Assembly (NCBI GenBank): GCA_024734495.1
Contig: JALMQS010000852.1
Span: 1,240,001 to 1,304,000, forward strand
Reading direction: 5' to 3'
DNA length: 64,000 nt
Origin: Forficula auricularia
Taxonomy: Eukaryota; Arthropoda; Insecta; Dermaptera; Forficulidae
Below, piece after piece: positions 33,701 through 45,352 of this stretch (positions are counted from its first letter, which is position 1; every line of letters begins with the position of its first letter). Position numbers and translations under genes: made by a program. The notes below the pieces were generated by a model. It ran no database searches and had not been told where the DNA came from. It worked only from the letters and a program-made list of their open reading frames with translations.

Positions 33701-34930
33701 TTTGATTTTAAGTCGATTCTCTCCATGTCTTCAGCAATGGTTACCAATAAAAACCGAAACGTCAAAAATCCAATATAGAATGGTTATTCCTCAAGTATTA
33801 GATGAGAATCAATCGCTATTTTTGGTTTTAAGTCGATTCCTCTATGTCTTCAGCAATGGTTACCAATAAAAACCGAAACGTCAAAAATCCAATATAGAAT
33901 TAATTATTCCTCAAGTATTAGATGAGACTCAATCGCTATTTTTGGTTTAAAGTCGATTCTCTCTATGTCTTCAGCAATGGTTACCAATAAAAACCGAAAC
34001 GTCAAAAATCCAATATAGAATGGTTATTCCTCAAGTACTAGATGAGAATCAATAGCTATTTTTGGTTTAAAGTCGATTTCTCTATGTCTTCAGCAATGGT
34101 TACTAATAAAAACCGAAACGTCAAAAATCCAATATAGAATGATTATTCCTCAAGTACTAGATGAGAATCAATCGCTATTTTTGGTTTAAAATCGATTCCT
34201 CTATGTCTTCAGCAAAGGTAACGGATAAGAAAACAACGCAGTTGCTATGGTTACTCATAAAATTTCCTCCCAAATTTTTAGCATTTCACAGAGAGAAGCC
34301 TATCCATTCTTACTTAAGCAAGGCTAATTGAGCTATATTAAAACTTTCAAATGAATAAATTTTAAAGAATTTAAAAAATTAAAAAAGTACCATCTTACTC
34401 TAGAGTAAAGTACTTTAAAATATAATTTTACTAAAAACTTTATTTATCCTTTTTTGTGGTCCCCAAGGTACTTAATTAGGATATTAAATTTCATCAAAAT
34501 TGGTTAAGTCATTTTCAAGATATTTAGAAAAACTAAAAAAGTACTGAAATAAAGTACTAATGTTTGTGGGCCGATATGTACCAAAAACTAATCAGCGCTT
34601 CATTTTGTTAAACTAATGGTAGGTTTTCAATTTCATTTCAATCGGTGCAACGGTGTGGAAAAATCGTGGGCCAAAAAAACGATAACATACATCCATCCAT
34701 CCATCCATACATACATACATCCGCACGCACTAAATGAAAAAATCGCACTTTTTGGCCTCTCGACGAGACCCCTTGTAATTTTTGGCAAAACCGTCACGTG
34801 CTAAAATTCAACCTAATTGAATACTACAATTTGTGACTTTAATTGAGTCCATGGGTTCCGTAGTCTTTACCTGAGGACCCTTTGAAGCCACGCTTGCCCC
34901 GAGACCGATTACAATACTTTACCCATGCTT
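30800..34930 (-). repeat. Large block of the 119-bp minisatellite repeat, several inverted copies
   Basis: It lies in the last intron of gene B. AACTGCAACGGATCGTTGC occurs at about 30811, 31538 and 33139. Each is followed by blocks matching 9590-12420 in reverse. ATCC/ATAC microsatellites lie at about 31485-31520, 33090-33120 and 34690-34722. Minisatellite units run in one orientation at 30950-31190, 31690-31940 and 33290-33640, and in the other at 31980-32640 and 33655-34230, giving palindromic centres near 31950 and 33645. No coding frame was seen. Confidence 0.8.
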
Positions 34931-35047
34931 TGCATTGGATAAAGTAAAAACAAAATCAACTGATGTGGCCATCCACATAACTTTACCATACACCTGTCCC
35001 CCTCTTTTTTTTCCACTTATAAGAAAAATATTGAATCATAATTTTTA

Positions 35048-35240
35048 GAAAAAAAACAGACTTCAAAAAAATTAAATCCAACAAATAAAATAATAAGAAC
35101 TTAAAAATCAAATAAAATGCACTAAAAGGTATGAAATAATTATCTTATTTAGTTACAACTAAACGATGAAGTTGTTACATGAAATCACCTTTTGAAGTCG
35201 GTGCCAAACATATACATTTTATGAATGGCACTCGATCTTT
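35048..35240. repeat. Family Q repeat fragment
   Basis: It has ACAGACTTCAAAAAAATTAA and GTTACAACTAAACGATGAA blocks, ending GAAGTCGGTGCCAAACATAT. It lies next to the 3' end of a retrotransposon. Confidence 0.65.
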
Positions 35241-35350
35241 TTTAGTTCGTTTTTTTAATGATAATGATGAGAGAAGGAGTTACACCAAAAAGGTGCAACC
35301 CCTAAAGGCCTGGATTGGCCCCTCCATCGTGAAAAGAAGAAGAAAGAATT

Positions 35351-35820
35351 TTATGGGTTGTGCGGGGGTCGAAGGTATCTGTGGATACGGGTCTTAAATA
35401 GCTGAAGGTTATAAGTCGTGGGAAAGATGGTGGCAGGGAGCGAGTTCCAGTCTCTGGAGGTCATAGGGATAAAAGAGTTGGCGAAAGCGCTTGTTCGACT
35501 TTTAACCAATTTGACAGCGAAGGGATGCTGAGCGTTAGAAAACCGCGTGTTTCTCGTAAAGAGGGCATTAGGGGGGATAATTGATTTCAGCTCGACTGAA
35601 CAGACACCGTGATAGTATCTGTAGTACAGGGAAAGGGCAGAAACGGTTCTTCGGTGAGCTAGGGAGACGAGTGAGCTGGTTAGAGCCGGGTCTCCTATTA
35701 GTTTAATTGCTCGCTTCTGAATTGCATCCAGTGTAGCAAGAGAATGCTTGAGGCACTGCTCCACAGATGAGAGCCATATTCGAGACAGGGACGAATTTGA
35801 GCCTTATACAGTACTTAGCT
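35351..35820 (-). pseudogene. Reverse transcriptase C-terminal tail of the same element
   Basis: LDAIQKRAIKLIGDPALTSS, YRYYHGVCSVELKSIIPP and DWNSLPATIFPTTYNLQLF close the protein with a stop at 35351. A frameshift near 35745 separates it from PCLEYGSHLW. Confidence 0.82.
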
Positions 35821-36130
35821 GACGTACCGCCTTCGGCCCGGCGTCACCTGGCACCCTGGCGGGAGCGTCTCGTTCATACCAATTTAATAATTGAAATTTA
35901 AAATCTTACTGTAAGTATCGAAAGAATGTGCTGAATGAAATTGATTCAAAAATAAGGAAGAATAAGGAAAGATTTATTTAACACATTGCCTAAGCACGAT
36001 CACTATCTGACCAATCAGAATCGTTCTAATAATTTAACGCTTTGGCATTGGCTATGCACTGGCCAATCAGATCGTTTCCACATACATATATATCCACATA
36101 CTTTTCTATTTTATATATATAGATAGATAG

Positions 36131-36892
36131 ATAGATAAGAAGTTGACTGGGAGTATAACAGCGTCTAGAACTAAATAGGAGACCAAGCTTGCGCGCTGCA
36201 GCTTTAGCAGTGGTTGAGATATGGTCATTCCATGAAAGGTCAGACCCTAGAGTTACGCCTAGCATTGAAATTTTATCCCTGAATTCTAGTGAGTTTGAGT
36301 CGAATGATATATTTGGGAGGTTTCTGTCGACGCGCCTAGAAATAAGGCAACACTGAGTTTTCCCTGCATTGAAGTTAACTAAGTTTTGGGATCCCCAGTT
36401 TTTAAGTTTGCATAAGTCTAAATTAATTGAAGAGGCAATGTCTGCACGGTTTTTATGCGATGCAGGGGCGTTATGTAGGGTGCTGTCATCTGCGTAACAA
36501 TGTACCGGATTGGAGGGCAAGTTTAGAAGGTCGTTGATATAGATAAGAAAAAGCGTAGGGGAGGTAACCGATCCTTGAGGAACTCCAGCGTTGGTGTGGA
36601 AGGAGGAAGATGATATTCCATCGATGACAACCTTAATACTACGCTCTGAAAGAAAACTTTCGAGCAACTTACAGAGTTTCGGTGCAAGGCCGACGGAGGT
36701 CAATTTGGCAAGATTTTTGTGCCAGACCATATCGAAGGCTTTTGAAATGTCTAAAGCTACCGCGAGGGTCTCATTCCCGGCCTCCAAGGTTTTGTTCCAG
36801 ATATGAGTTACATATGCTAGGATGTCACCGGTCGACCGGGATTGCCTGAAGCCGTATTGCCTATCGTGGATAAATTTATTTGACTTCTAATA
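36131..36892 (-). pseudogene. Reverse transcriptase palm domain
   Basis: QYGFRQSRSTGDILAYVTH comes first, then LAVALDISKAFDMVWHKNL (first catalytic Asp), NAGVPQGSVTSPTLFLIYIN and CYADDSTLHNA (YADD). Further on LISRRVDRNLPNI and ISMLGVTLGSDLSWNDHIS belong to the thumb. The frame is open through the palm; the end is replaced by the inserted sequence at about 36130. Confidence 0.88.
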
Positions 36893-37086
36893 GGCCGAGC
36901 AGCGTCGCAAAGTAAATGCTTTTTACTACTAACCAAGGGGTAGATGGTAAATGGAGGTTGGGATGCCTAATCAGATGACAGGCACTGAAAGTTCCTGTCA
37001 TCTGATTGGCCATGCCAGCCCCTCCATTTACCATCTACCCTTGGTTAGTGGTAAAACGCATTTACTTTGCGACATACAACCGGGCC
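36893..37086. mobile_element. Foldback MITE (GGCC...GTCGCAAAG), copy 2, inside a retrotransposon
   Basis: The arms end GGCCGAGCAGCGTCGCAAAG and, inverted, GGCCCGGTTGTATGTCGC. The core AATCAGATGACAGGCAC is shared with 24819-25013. It interrupts a reverse transcriptase frame, so it is younger than that element. Confidence 0.8.
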
Positions 37087-37087
37087 T

Positions 37088-37353
37088 AAGTGTCGTAGAA
37101 CTTGCTCGTTGATGGCCTTTTCCATGATTTTGGATAATACAGAAGTGATTGCTATGGGTCGATAGTTTTTTATGTTGGAAGAATCGCCTTTCTTCTTAAT
37201 TGGTTGGATTCTGGCTAGTTTCCAGGCTTCCGGAAATATTCCGGAGTTGTAGGAGAGATTATATAATTTGGATAGTATAGGAGCAAGGTTGGCGGGTAAT
37301 GAAGACAACATCACGTAAGCTTGCTTATATAGTTTGTTTAGAACCGACTTCAA
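37088..37353 (-). pseudogene. Reverse transcriptase finger domain fragment
   Basis: ILSKLYNLSYNSGIFPEAW, IQPIKKKGDSSNIKNYRPIA and ITSVLSKIMEKAINEQV are the conserved first RT blocks of non-LTR elements. The frame breaks where the MITE at 36893-37086 is inserted. Upstream sequence (family Q) replaces the endonuclease half. Confidence 0.82.
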
Positions 37354-39062
37354 AAAGTGATTTCTTGTAACAATTTCGCCGTTTAGTTGTAACTAAATTA
37401 GATAATTATTTTATACCTTTTAGTTCACTTTATTTTATTTTTAATTTCTTATTATTTTATTTGTTGCATTTAATTTTTTTTGAAGTCGGTTTTTTTTTCT
37501 AAAAACTATTTTATTTTTCTCTTTTTAGTGATGTTAAGAATAGTAACTTATGATAATACCTTGAATGCATCTCGTAAGAAAAAGATTCGAGCAAATGAAT
37601 CAGAAATTGATAATAAAATTCAATTCATCAATAGAGGAATTATCTCGAAACGTTAGCGGGTTTTAAATGAACGTTTTAAGATTGTTTTTTTTTTATAAAA
37701 GATTTTATTTATTATAATTTCGATTATTTGCTCATAAGAATTGGAGATTTCCGTTATTTTGTGATTGATCATATCATCAGAACTTGGCCAAATTAATATG
37801 GGAATACCCCTAAGGTTTCGCTTTTCCAATAAAAAAAGAATTATCGAAATCGGTTCATAAACAAAAAAGTTATGCCTGAAAAAACATATCAAAAAAGGTC
37901 CAATACCAAGTGGAATTTATACGGGGCCAATCGGCCAAGGTAAAATTATTATCGAAATCGGTCCACATGATAAAAAGAAATTGACAAACAAACATCATCA
38001 GAACTTGACCAAATTAATATGTGACCACCCCTAAGGTATCTCCTTTCCAATAAAAAAAAATCATCGAAATCGGTCCATAAACAAAGAAGTTATGCGTGAA
38101 CATACATAAGAAAAAAGGTCCAATAACAATGAAAAAACAGGACCAATCGGGTACAAGACTGAACCCAATGCAAAAAAATCATGCAAATCGGTCCACATGG
38201 TAAAGAGAAATAAATGTTCAACCCCCCCCCGAAAAAACAGACATTCCGTTGAATTGATAACGTCCTTCTTCGTCAGTTAATAAAATATTAATAAATAACT
38301 GTACGAATTAAAATCGTAAAAGGGTAGTCTGAATTTGAACTTGATTTATAAAGTTGGCGCGCCTGTATTTAGGCAACCATTCGATCGCCGAAGAATGAAA
38401 GCTGCGTAAGAGCTAGGCGAGGCCAGTCGTTGCTTACAATTTTTTGTCTAGATTTATTTTACCAATATTTTCAGTTTGGAATAATAATAATCGAATATTC
38501 AAATATTTTTTAACCGACTTCCAAAAAGGAGGAGGTTCTCAATTCGACTGATTTTTGTGTGTGTCTATGTTACCTGATATCTTCGCCAATTGTGAACCGA
38601 TTTTGATGATTTTTTTTGCATTGGGTTCAGTCTAGTTTCCGATTGGTCCCGTTTTTTTTCATTGGTATTGGACCTTTTTTGCTATGTTGTTTGTTCTGGA
38701 ATAACTTCTTTGTTTATGAACAGATTTCGATGATTCATTTTTATATTGGAAAGAGGGTACCTTAGAGGTGGTCCCATATTAATTTAGTCAAGTTCTGATG
38801 ATATGATCAATGACGAATTAACGTAAATTTCCAATTCTTATAATCAAATAATCGAAATTATAATAAATAAAATATTTTATAAGAAAATCAATCTTGAAAC
38901 GTTCATTTAAAACCCGCTAACGTTTCGAGAGAATTTATACATTTATGAATTGAATTTTATTATTATTTTCTGATTGATTGGCCCGACGCCTTTCACTTAC
39001 GAGATACATTCAAATTATTATATTAAGTCACTAAAAAGAGAAAAATAAAAATAATTTTTATA
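37343..39062. repeat. Family Q repeats, two copies in opposite orientation
   Basis: ACCGACTTCAAAAAGTGATT (37343) through the long AT blocks to 38180 is read one way. AACCGACTTCCAAAAAGGAG (38513) to 39062 is read the other way, sharing TCATCAGAACTTG or its complement. The intervening 38220-38510 is unassigned. No gene was seen. Confidence 0.7.
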
Positions 39063-39665
39063 AAAAATAAACTGCAACGGATCGTTGCTAAACTTTATCC
39101 AAATTCATTTGAAATATTAATATGTTCTAGAGTAAAGTACTTTAAAATATAATTTTACTAAAAACTTTATTTAACCTTTTTTGTGGTCCCCAAGGTACTT
39201 AATTAGGATATTAAATTTCATCAAAATTGGTTAAGTCATTTTCAAGATATTTAGAAAACTAAAAAAGTACTGAAATAAAGTACTAATGTTTGTGGACCGA
39301 TATGTACCAAAAACTAATCAGCGCTTCATTTTGTTAAAAGAATGCTAGGTTTTTAATTTCATTTCAATCGGTGCAACGGTGTGGAAAAAATCGTGGGCCA
39401 AAAAAACGATAACATACATACATCCATCCATCCATCCATCCGCACGCACTAAATGAAAAAAATCGCACTTTTTGGCCTCTCGACGAGACCCCTTGTAATT
39501 TTTGGCAAAACCGTCACGTGCTAAAATTCAACCTAATTGAATACTACAATTTGTGACTTTAATTGAGTCCATGGGTTCCGTAGTTTTTACCTGAGGACCC
39601 TTTGAAGCCACGCTTGCCCCGAGAGCGATTACAATACTTTACCCATGATTTGCATTGGATAAAGT
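39063..39665 (-). repeat. Fragment of the minisatellite-bearing repeat
   Basis: It opens AACTGCAACGGATCGTTGC, skips the minisatellite, and continues with the ATCC microsatellite (39420-39442) and the end block also seen at 34730-34925. Confidence 0.78.
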
Positions 39666-39682
39666 AAAAAAAAAATTAAAAC

Positions 39683-40080
39683 GGACTTCAAAAAAATTAA
39701 ATGCAACAAATAAAATAATAAGAAGTCAAAAATCAAATAAAATACACTAAAAGGTATAAAATAATTATCTAATTTAGTTACAACTAAACGACGAAATATT
39801 TACATGAAATCACTTTTTGAAGTCGGTTCTAAACAAACTATATAAGCGAGCGTACCCGCCAATCGTACTAAGTAAAATCCGTCGAGTTCAATTCATAAAA
39901 TGTATATGCTTGGCACCGACTTCAAAAAGTGATTTCATTGTAACAATTTCGTCGTTTAGTTGTAACTACCTAAATTAGATAATTATTTTATACCTTTTAG
40001 TGGATTTTATTTTATTTTTTAAGTTATTATTTTTATTTAATTGTTGCTTTTTAATTTTTTTTTTTTTTTTTTATAAAAAT
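39683..40080. repeat. Family Q hairpin copy
   Basis: GTTACAACTAAACGACGAAA and its complement flank ACCGACTTCAAAAAGTGATT. A poly-T follows. It lies 140 bp from an exon of gene B. Confidence 0.7.
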
Positions 40081-40220
40081 TATTTTTACTTTGATTTTCG
40101 TGACTTCACAATTTTTAAGATCCTCGGATCCCCCTTCACATTTTGTCACATATCAGTGATGCCCCCTCCCCCCATTACTCTGTGACGTAATTTATAGACG
40201 GTCCTTAATGTGCTGATTAC

Positions 40221-40308
40221 CTTTGCCGTCCAATTGAGACTTTGATAAAGCTGTTCGCTTAAAGGATAGGCCATAATTATATCCATTTGACCACTATAGT
40301 AGAGCACA
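40221..40308 (-). CDS. Serine carboxypeptidase (S10), exon with catalytic Asp
   Basis: The acceptor TTTGCAG precedes TGTGCTCTAC, and AAAG|GTAATC is the donor. The 88-nt exon completes an Arg codon from the previous exon and reads VLYYSGQMDIIMAYPLSEQL then YQSLNWTAK. GQMDII holds the catalytic Asp of S10 enzymes; NWT is a potential N-glycosylation site. The exon is isolated between introns of 9.4 and 8.4 kb. Confidence 0.93.
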
Positions 40309-40438
40309 CTGCAAACAACAAATACATATAATTAGAATAATATTTAGCCAACGCTATTAAATCAAATTAAAAACAAAAAAATTAATACATATTTATTAAG
40401 ATGGGAAATTTTGTATAAATCAGTCATAATAATGATTA

Positions 40439-41357
40439 AACCGGGTGAGTTTTTTATCTTGAGACAGTGTTATAACTCAAAAACAGTGCATTATATGAAA
40501 AAATTTCAAATAAAAGTTTATTTATATCAGGGGGGAAACTAAACTATGCTATTGTTTGTCGATGTAGAACAAGCTTTCAAGGGTATTTCTGAGATCAAGT
40601 TCTGTTTTTTAAATAAAGCAACCTATAGTGATTTTCTGTACAGTGTACATATTCTGAATCTACAAAAAAACTGAACAACTTTTATTAGAACTATTTTTTT
40701 TATACGACATCAAATAAAAAAAATATTAAATCAATTAGATCTCAAAAAAATCTTAATAATTATTTTTAACAATTATTCAATTTAATTATCAAATAATAAT
40801 GATTAAACAATTAATTATTAAATAAATATTTATTAAATCGAAAAGTCAAAACAACGAAAATAGTAGTGTTTATAATGACTTTAAAACTTCATTATATGTA
40901 GGTTTCTTCGTAGCCTTTACATTCTTGTGTTTTTTAACACATTTACTTTACAACACGATAAAATGAAGCTTGTGAGGGTGTATTCCTATCAGGAAAACGC
41001 TCGGCATCCATTTCAATGGCAGTCCCTAACACTTCTTCCACATTCACCGCATAAATTAAGATCATTTCAATTCTGTCTTCAAAAAAATGCTCCATTTTTA
41101 TTATGGTAATACAATAAAACTATCTACTGGATTGAATTTAAATAGTTCAATTAAGTAGAAAATAATCTCTTAAATCTGTGTATCATGAAGTTTTAAGATC
41201 ATTATAAACACTTATTTTCATTGTTGTGACTTTTCGATTTAATAAATATTTATTTAATAATTAATTGTTTAATCATTATTATTTGATAATTAAATTGAAT
41301 AATTGTTAAAAATAATTATTAAGATTTTTTTGAGATCATATTGATTCATGTATTTTG

Positions 41358-41388
<31 letters not shown>

Positions 41389-42035
41389 TTATTTAATACA
41401 TGTAACATACATAATTTGCAAGTTTTACTATTTAACTTAATTAATAAACTTGTCTTATATTTTTAAACAACATATATATATATTACAAAATGTAGAAAAA
41501 GAAAAAGTTTTATAAAAAGCACGTTTTGAAATGTTTTATAGCACTCGTTTTAGTAAAACTCCTTGCATTTACAAAAGTTTAATTATCAACAGCTTTATCA
41601 TCCATGTAATTTTAAATATTCAATTCAATTTTATATAATAATTTTCTACAATTTTATATTCCAATATTCAATTAAATTTAGATTTAACAAAATTAGAACA
41701 TTTTACAAAGTATTAAAATCATAATTTTTTCAAAAGTTCTCAAATCACATACATAATTTTGTTTATTTAATGTAGTATAAAAAAAAGTTCTTATAAAAGT
41801 TGTTCAGTTTTTTTTGTAGATTAATTAGTCATATAGAAAAACATAGGATTCTATTTAAAAAACAGAACTTGACCTTGAAATACCCTTGAAAGCTTGTTCT
41901 AGGACGACAAACAATAGCGTAGTTTAGTTTCCCCTTGATATAAATAAACTATTATTTGAAATTTTTTTCCATATAATACACTATTTTTAAGTTATAAGAC
42001 TGCCTCAAGATAAAAAAAACTCACCCGGTATATGG
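40439..42035. repeat. Family C inverted repeat, copy 2 (about 1.6 kb)
   Basis: CCGGGTGAGTTTTTTATCTT at the left and its complement at the right bound arms of about 450 bp. These include TTTAACAATTATTCAATTTA and complement. The centre holds AT-rich sequence with an (ATT)n run at about 41367-41390. It has the same architecture as 25500-26535. Confidence 0.78.
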
Positions 42036-42128
42036 TGGTCAAGAAAGAAATTCATTTTTGAAAATAGAAAGAAAACAAAACTATTATATTTAAAACAGAT
42101 TACTATAATGTTTTTTTCAATTAAAATT

Positions 42129-42334
42129 CTTGTGGTAGATGAGGCTTGTAAAACCTTGTAGACTGGTGGATTGTGTTCGTTAAGAAAGAAAAGAATTACT
42201 TCTTATTTCTATATTTTGTCTGAATTTTTTCTGAAAATTAAATGTTAAAATATAGAAATAAGAAGTAATTCTTTTTTCTTAAGGAACACAATCCACCATG
42301 CTTCGAGGTTTTACAAGCCTCATCTACCACAAGA
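42129..42334. repeat. Foldback element, 206 bp
   Basis: TCTTGTGGTAGATGAGGCTT at the left and AAGCCTCATCTACCACAAGA at the right are complementary, as are the inner AAGAATTACTTCTTATTTC arms. One arm has a small internal insertion (CTTGTAGACTGG). Confidence 0.8.
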
Positions 42335-42439
42335 AAACTATTATAATTAAACGCGTTTAATCTTATACAATATAAAGTTTATTACCTAAATGTAATTTTA
42401 GTTTTTGAAAATTAAATCATCATCCTTTGCTGTTGTAAC

Positions 42440-42745
42440 ACTCTTCGAAAATTTTGAAAAACTTTAGTAGGATTGTCTTTTGAAATGGCTTCCATTCAGC
42501 TTCAATTGCCGCAATGTTGTTGGATTATTAGCGTATACCTTGCTTTTAAGGTGTTCGCATAAAAAGAAGTCTGCTCGATTTAAATCGGGACTCCTCGGAG
42601 GCCGGAGTCCCCCTTCAGTGAAATCAGTTTCTGAGGAAACATATCCTTTATCACGCGCATACTCTCATTCAAAGTTGCAAGAATCGCGAGGTTACAATCA
42701 AAACAGATGGTTTCAGCAGGATGGAGCCACGTGTCACACGTATTA
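42440..42745. pseudogene. Rearranged mariner transposase fragments on both strands
   Basis: On the minus strand 42620-42480 reads RSPDLNRADFF then KSKVYANNPTTLRQLK, the end of a DDxD transposase. On the plus strand 42690-42742 reads NRWFQQDGATCHT, the second catalytic block. In an intact gene these lie on one strand in the opposite order, so an inversion or two insertions must be involved. Confidence 0.65.
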
Positions 42746-43039
42746 CCTTTTATTTTTAATTAAATAATCTTTAATATGTGTAAAGAATGTGTTTAAATAC
42801 TAATTTTCTTAAATTTCCTAATATTCTTCAATCTTTGTGCTGGCGATGGCGGACAGGCGGGACTCGTCTATATGCCCAGTCATTGCTCGTATCGTATAGA
42901 CATCTGGTAGTAAATCCGGCACTAATCTTGTAAAAAATGCACTGATTGCTATAGGGATTTACAAAAAAAAGTGAGAAAACATTAAAAAGCAGGTAATTTT
43001 GCAATTGTTCTTTGTGTGTTTGATGTCTTCAGTTCTCTG

Positions 43040-43536
43040 CAAGGGGCGGATCCAGGGGGGGGGGGTGGGGCGATCGCCCCCCACTACAGGCACGTGCCTG
43101 GCGGGAGTGCAACACGTGCGTCGCACGCAGAGGCCAAAAAACGGCGGCCAAATCGACAGAGAATTTATAACAATTTTTTTTTTTTTTTTTATTTTAATGA
43201 ACTTAAAATATGAGATATGAAATTTGTAAAAAAAAAAACATTTATTTTTTTTTTAAATTTTAAAATTGAAAATAAAGTTCTATGTGTGTGTGGGGGGGCG
43301 GCGTCTCTGACCCCCCCCTCCCCCGTTTGGACAATTCGATCGCGACACACTTTCGAGATAAAAAGTAGATCTTATATACATCGGCCACCTTATACCCAGG
43401 TAACACACAATATCCTCAGAATATTCTAAGAAGATTTAATGTCCTTAGAATATCCTTAGAATATTCTGAGGATATTGTGGTTACCTGGGTATACATTCTC
43501 CCCCCCCTATAAAAAATTCCGGGATCCGCCCCCTTG
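43040..43536. mobile_element. hAT-type MITE, 497 bp, 8-bp target duplication (GTTCTCTG)
   Basis: The ends CAAGGGGCGGATCC and GGATCCGCCCCCTTG are inverted repeats with one extra base on the right. GTTCTCTG flanks both sides (43032-43039 and 43537-43544). The ends are G/C-rich with poly-G and poly-C runs. A nested palindrome lies at 43391-43493. Open frames inside are low-complexity. Confidence 0.86.
43391..43493. repeat. Nested palindrome, about 103 bp
   Basis: TATACCCAGGTAAC and GTTACCTGGGTATA bound an almost complete foldback (CAATATCCTCAGAATATTCT and complement) inside the hAT-type MITE. Confidence 0.82.
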
Positions 43537-43544
43537 GTTCTCTG

Positions 43545-44147
43545 TATTATTCACACCAAATAAACACCTAAGCATAGTCCTGTGTATATACATTTTTTAT
43601 GATTTTGTTTTCCATTTAGAGGTTAGACCTGTCAAGTTCTTCTTGATTAATGATATACTAATTTGGAAAACAAAATGAATTAATTTATCAAAAGCAAATG
43701 GAAATTGACTTATTTTTTGCATTATCCATCAGAATATGAAATATTTTTCGAATAACTACTTAACCAGTTTTGATTTATTAGTGAACTTGAAAGAACGTAA
43801 TAAATGCGACTTGAAATCTGATAAGATAATGAAAAAGAAGAACGTGAAGCATACGATTATTGTTATGATGCAAGTAATGAATTTATGCATTAATTTGGAA
43901 TGACAATAATAACTGTGTCAAAGTTCTGTCAAATTATTTACGACTCCTTTTTTTTCAAAAATTTTTTAACCTGGAAATTCTATGAGCTCCAATCGGGGTC
44001 ATATTTACTGAATATTTAAAAAATGTTAAAAATTAACATTTTTTTTAAATATTCCAGTAAAGTAATCTAAATTTCATTAACTAATTCCATTTTCAACCCT
44101 AATATACCAAAAATAAAAAGTTGACAGTTAATGGGTTAAAAGTGAGG
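43545..44147. other. No gene seen
   Basis: This is AT-rich intron sequence of gene B. A short AAATGTTAAAAATTAACATTT palindrome lies near 44020. Confidence 0.6.
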
Positions 44148-44345
44148 TTAAGTTACTTTATTCTTATTACAGCAGGAATCCATCGCTTTTTTATATTTTG
44201 CTTTTGTAAAGATATAAAATTTACACTTGCTATTTAAACCATTATTTTTGCAGTTAACTACACAACACGAAATATGACCCATTTTTAAAAATAATTCTTT
44301 ATTAATGTTTTTGAATATTTCCGGATTCTTTCCTTTTTTCACCAC
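44148..44345 (-). pseudogene. THAP-type zinc finger fragment
   Basis: The frame contains MGHISCCVVNCKNNG, then KFYIFTKAKYKKAM. The M-x(4)-CCVxxCxN opening and the following F-YxF block match the start of THAP domains, which occur in P-element-type transposases and in many host genes. The later W, C/H and AVPTIF-type residues are absent, so only half the domain is present. Confidence 0.45.
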
Positions 44346-44446
44346 CTTGTGCGCTTCGATCTATTTTCTTATCTCCACCAGGGAGCATGCACGATCCGAA
44401 TAGAGCCACTGTACCCAAAAGTTTGCCTCCCAAATATCATGCTATA

Positions 44447-44996
44447 GGTCTTTACCCACTACAACGTATCATACTATGACCGTACTAGGAACGTATCAGA
44501 CATGAAAAGCAACACGAGACGTCCTGCTATGCCCACTGAAACGGATCGACGGCGTTCTATGCCCGTATACATCCCGTATGATGCCCGTATGTAATCTGTA
44601 TCATCATACAGATCTAAATCCACCAAAATCGATAGGAAACCGTTTCATTCTCGCATGCGACTAAGTAAAGGCGTTTACAACGCTCATTTAAATACAAATC
44701 TTAAATTAATTAAATAAATAATTGGATACCAATAATTTTAATTGAAGCTCACTCGTTTCGCCGCTTGCGCGCATCGGTTCGGCAACGTCGCGTGTCATGC
44801 GCGGAGCGTATCGGCACCGGCAAAATATTCTCACCGACAATTTATTAACGCTCCGTGCATAGTAGGCGACGGTGCTGGACGGTGACGGAACGGTCTAGTG
44901 GGCATAGTCTCATACTTTTTCAATACAAAGAATATATTTTTACCCGACACGTTCCTAGTACGGTCATAGTATTATACGTTGTAGTGGGTAGAGACC
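44447..44996. mobile_element. TIR element, 550 bp, about 50-bp terminal inverted repeats
   Basis: GGTCTTTACCCACTACAACG and CGTTGTAGTGGGTAGAGACC bound it, and the repeats continue through GACCGTACTAGGAACGT. Inner GC-rich blocks near 44520-44570 and 44770-44900 are also partly complementary. There is no coding capacity. Flanks suggest a TA or TTA target. Confidence 0.8.
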
Positions 44997-45352
44997 TTAT
45001 TTCTTAATGTGTACAATTTGGTTCAAATCTAAGAAAGATTCTAGAATTTTAACACTTTTTATTTTAATTTTAGCATCCCCCCCCACACCTTCTCATTTTG
45101 GACTTTTAATTTTTAAAGTAATAGTTTAGGTACCTAGGCATGGTTTTAAAGTGTGTCTAAACAAAATTTGTTCTCGATTCCTATTCCTTTATTTTCTAGG
45201 TGTTTCGATTTTAGATATAGATCGCAACACTTCCATTTATGATTAGAATTATTGGCTAATAGTAGACTGACTTATTCTAGGCGCCGGAGTTTGAATTTTT
45301 TAGGAGGGGGGAGGGGGACAGAGAAAATTATTGAAATGTTTCAAATTTTTTA

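Larger units (their letters stand above)
35241..37353 (-). mobile_element. Jockey-like non-LTR retrotransposon, 5'-truncated, with nested MITE and insertion
   Basis: Minus-strand pieces in order: an RT finger region (37353-37088), a nested foldback MITE (36893-37086), the RT palm (36892-36131), an unrelated insertion (about 35821-36130) and the RT tail (35820-35351). The first bases after the insertion restore the sequence seen in the related tail at 28176-28893. It sits in the intron of gene B, in the same direction. Confidence 0.85.

Noticed and set aside
42999..43678. Several small plus-strand open frames
   Set aside because: They lie in the G/C-rich ends of a hAT-type MITE and overlap its poly-G and poly-C runs.
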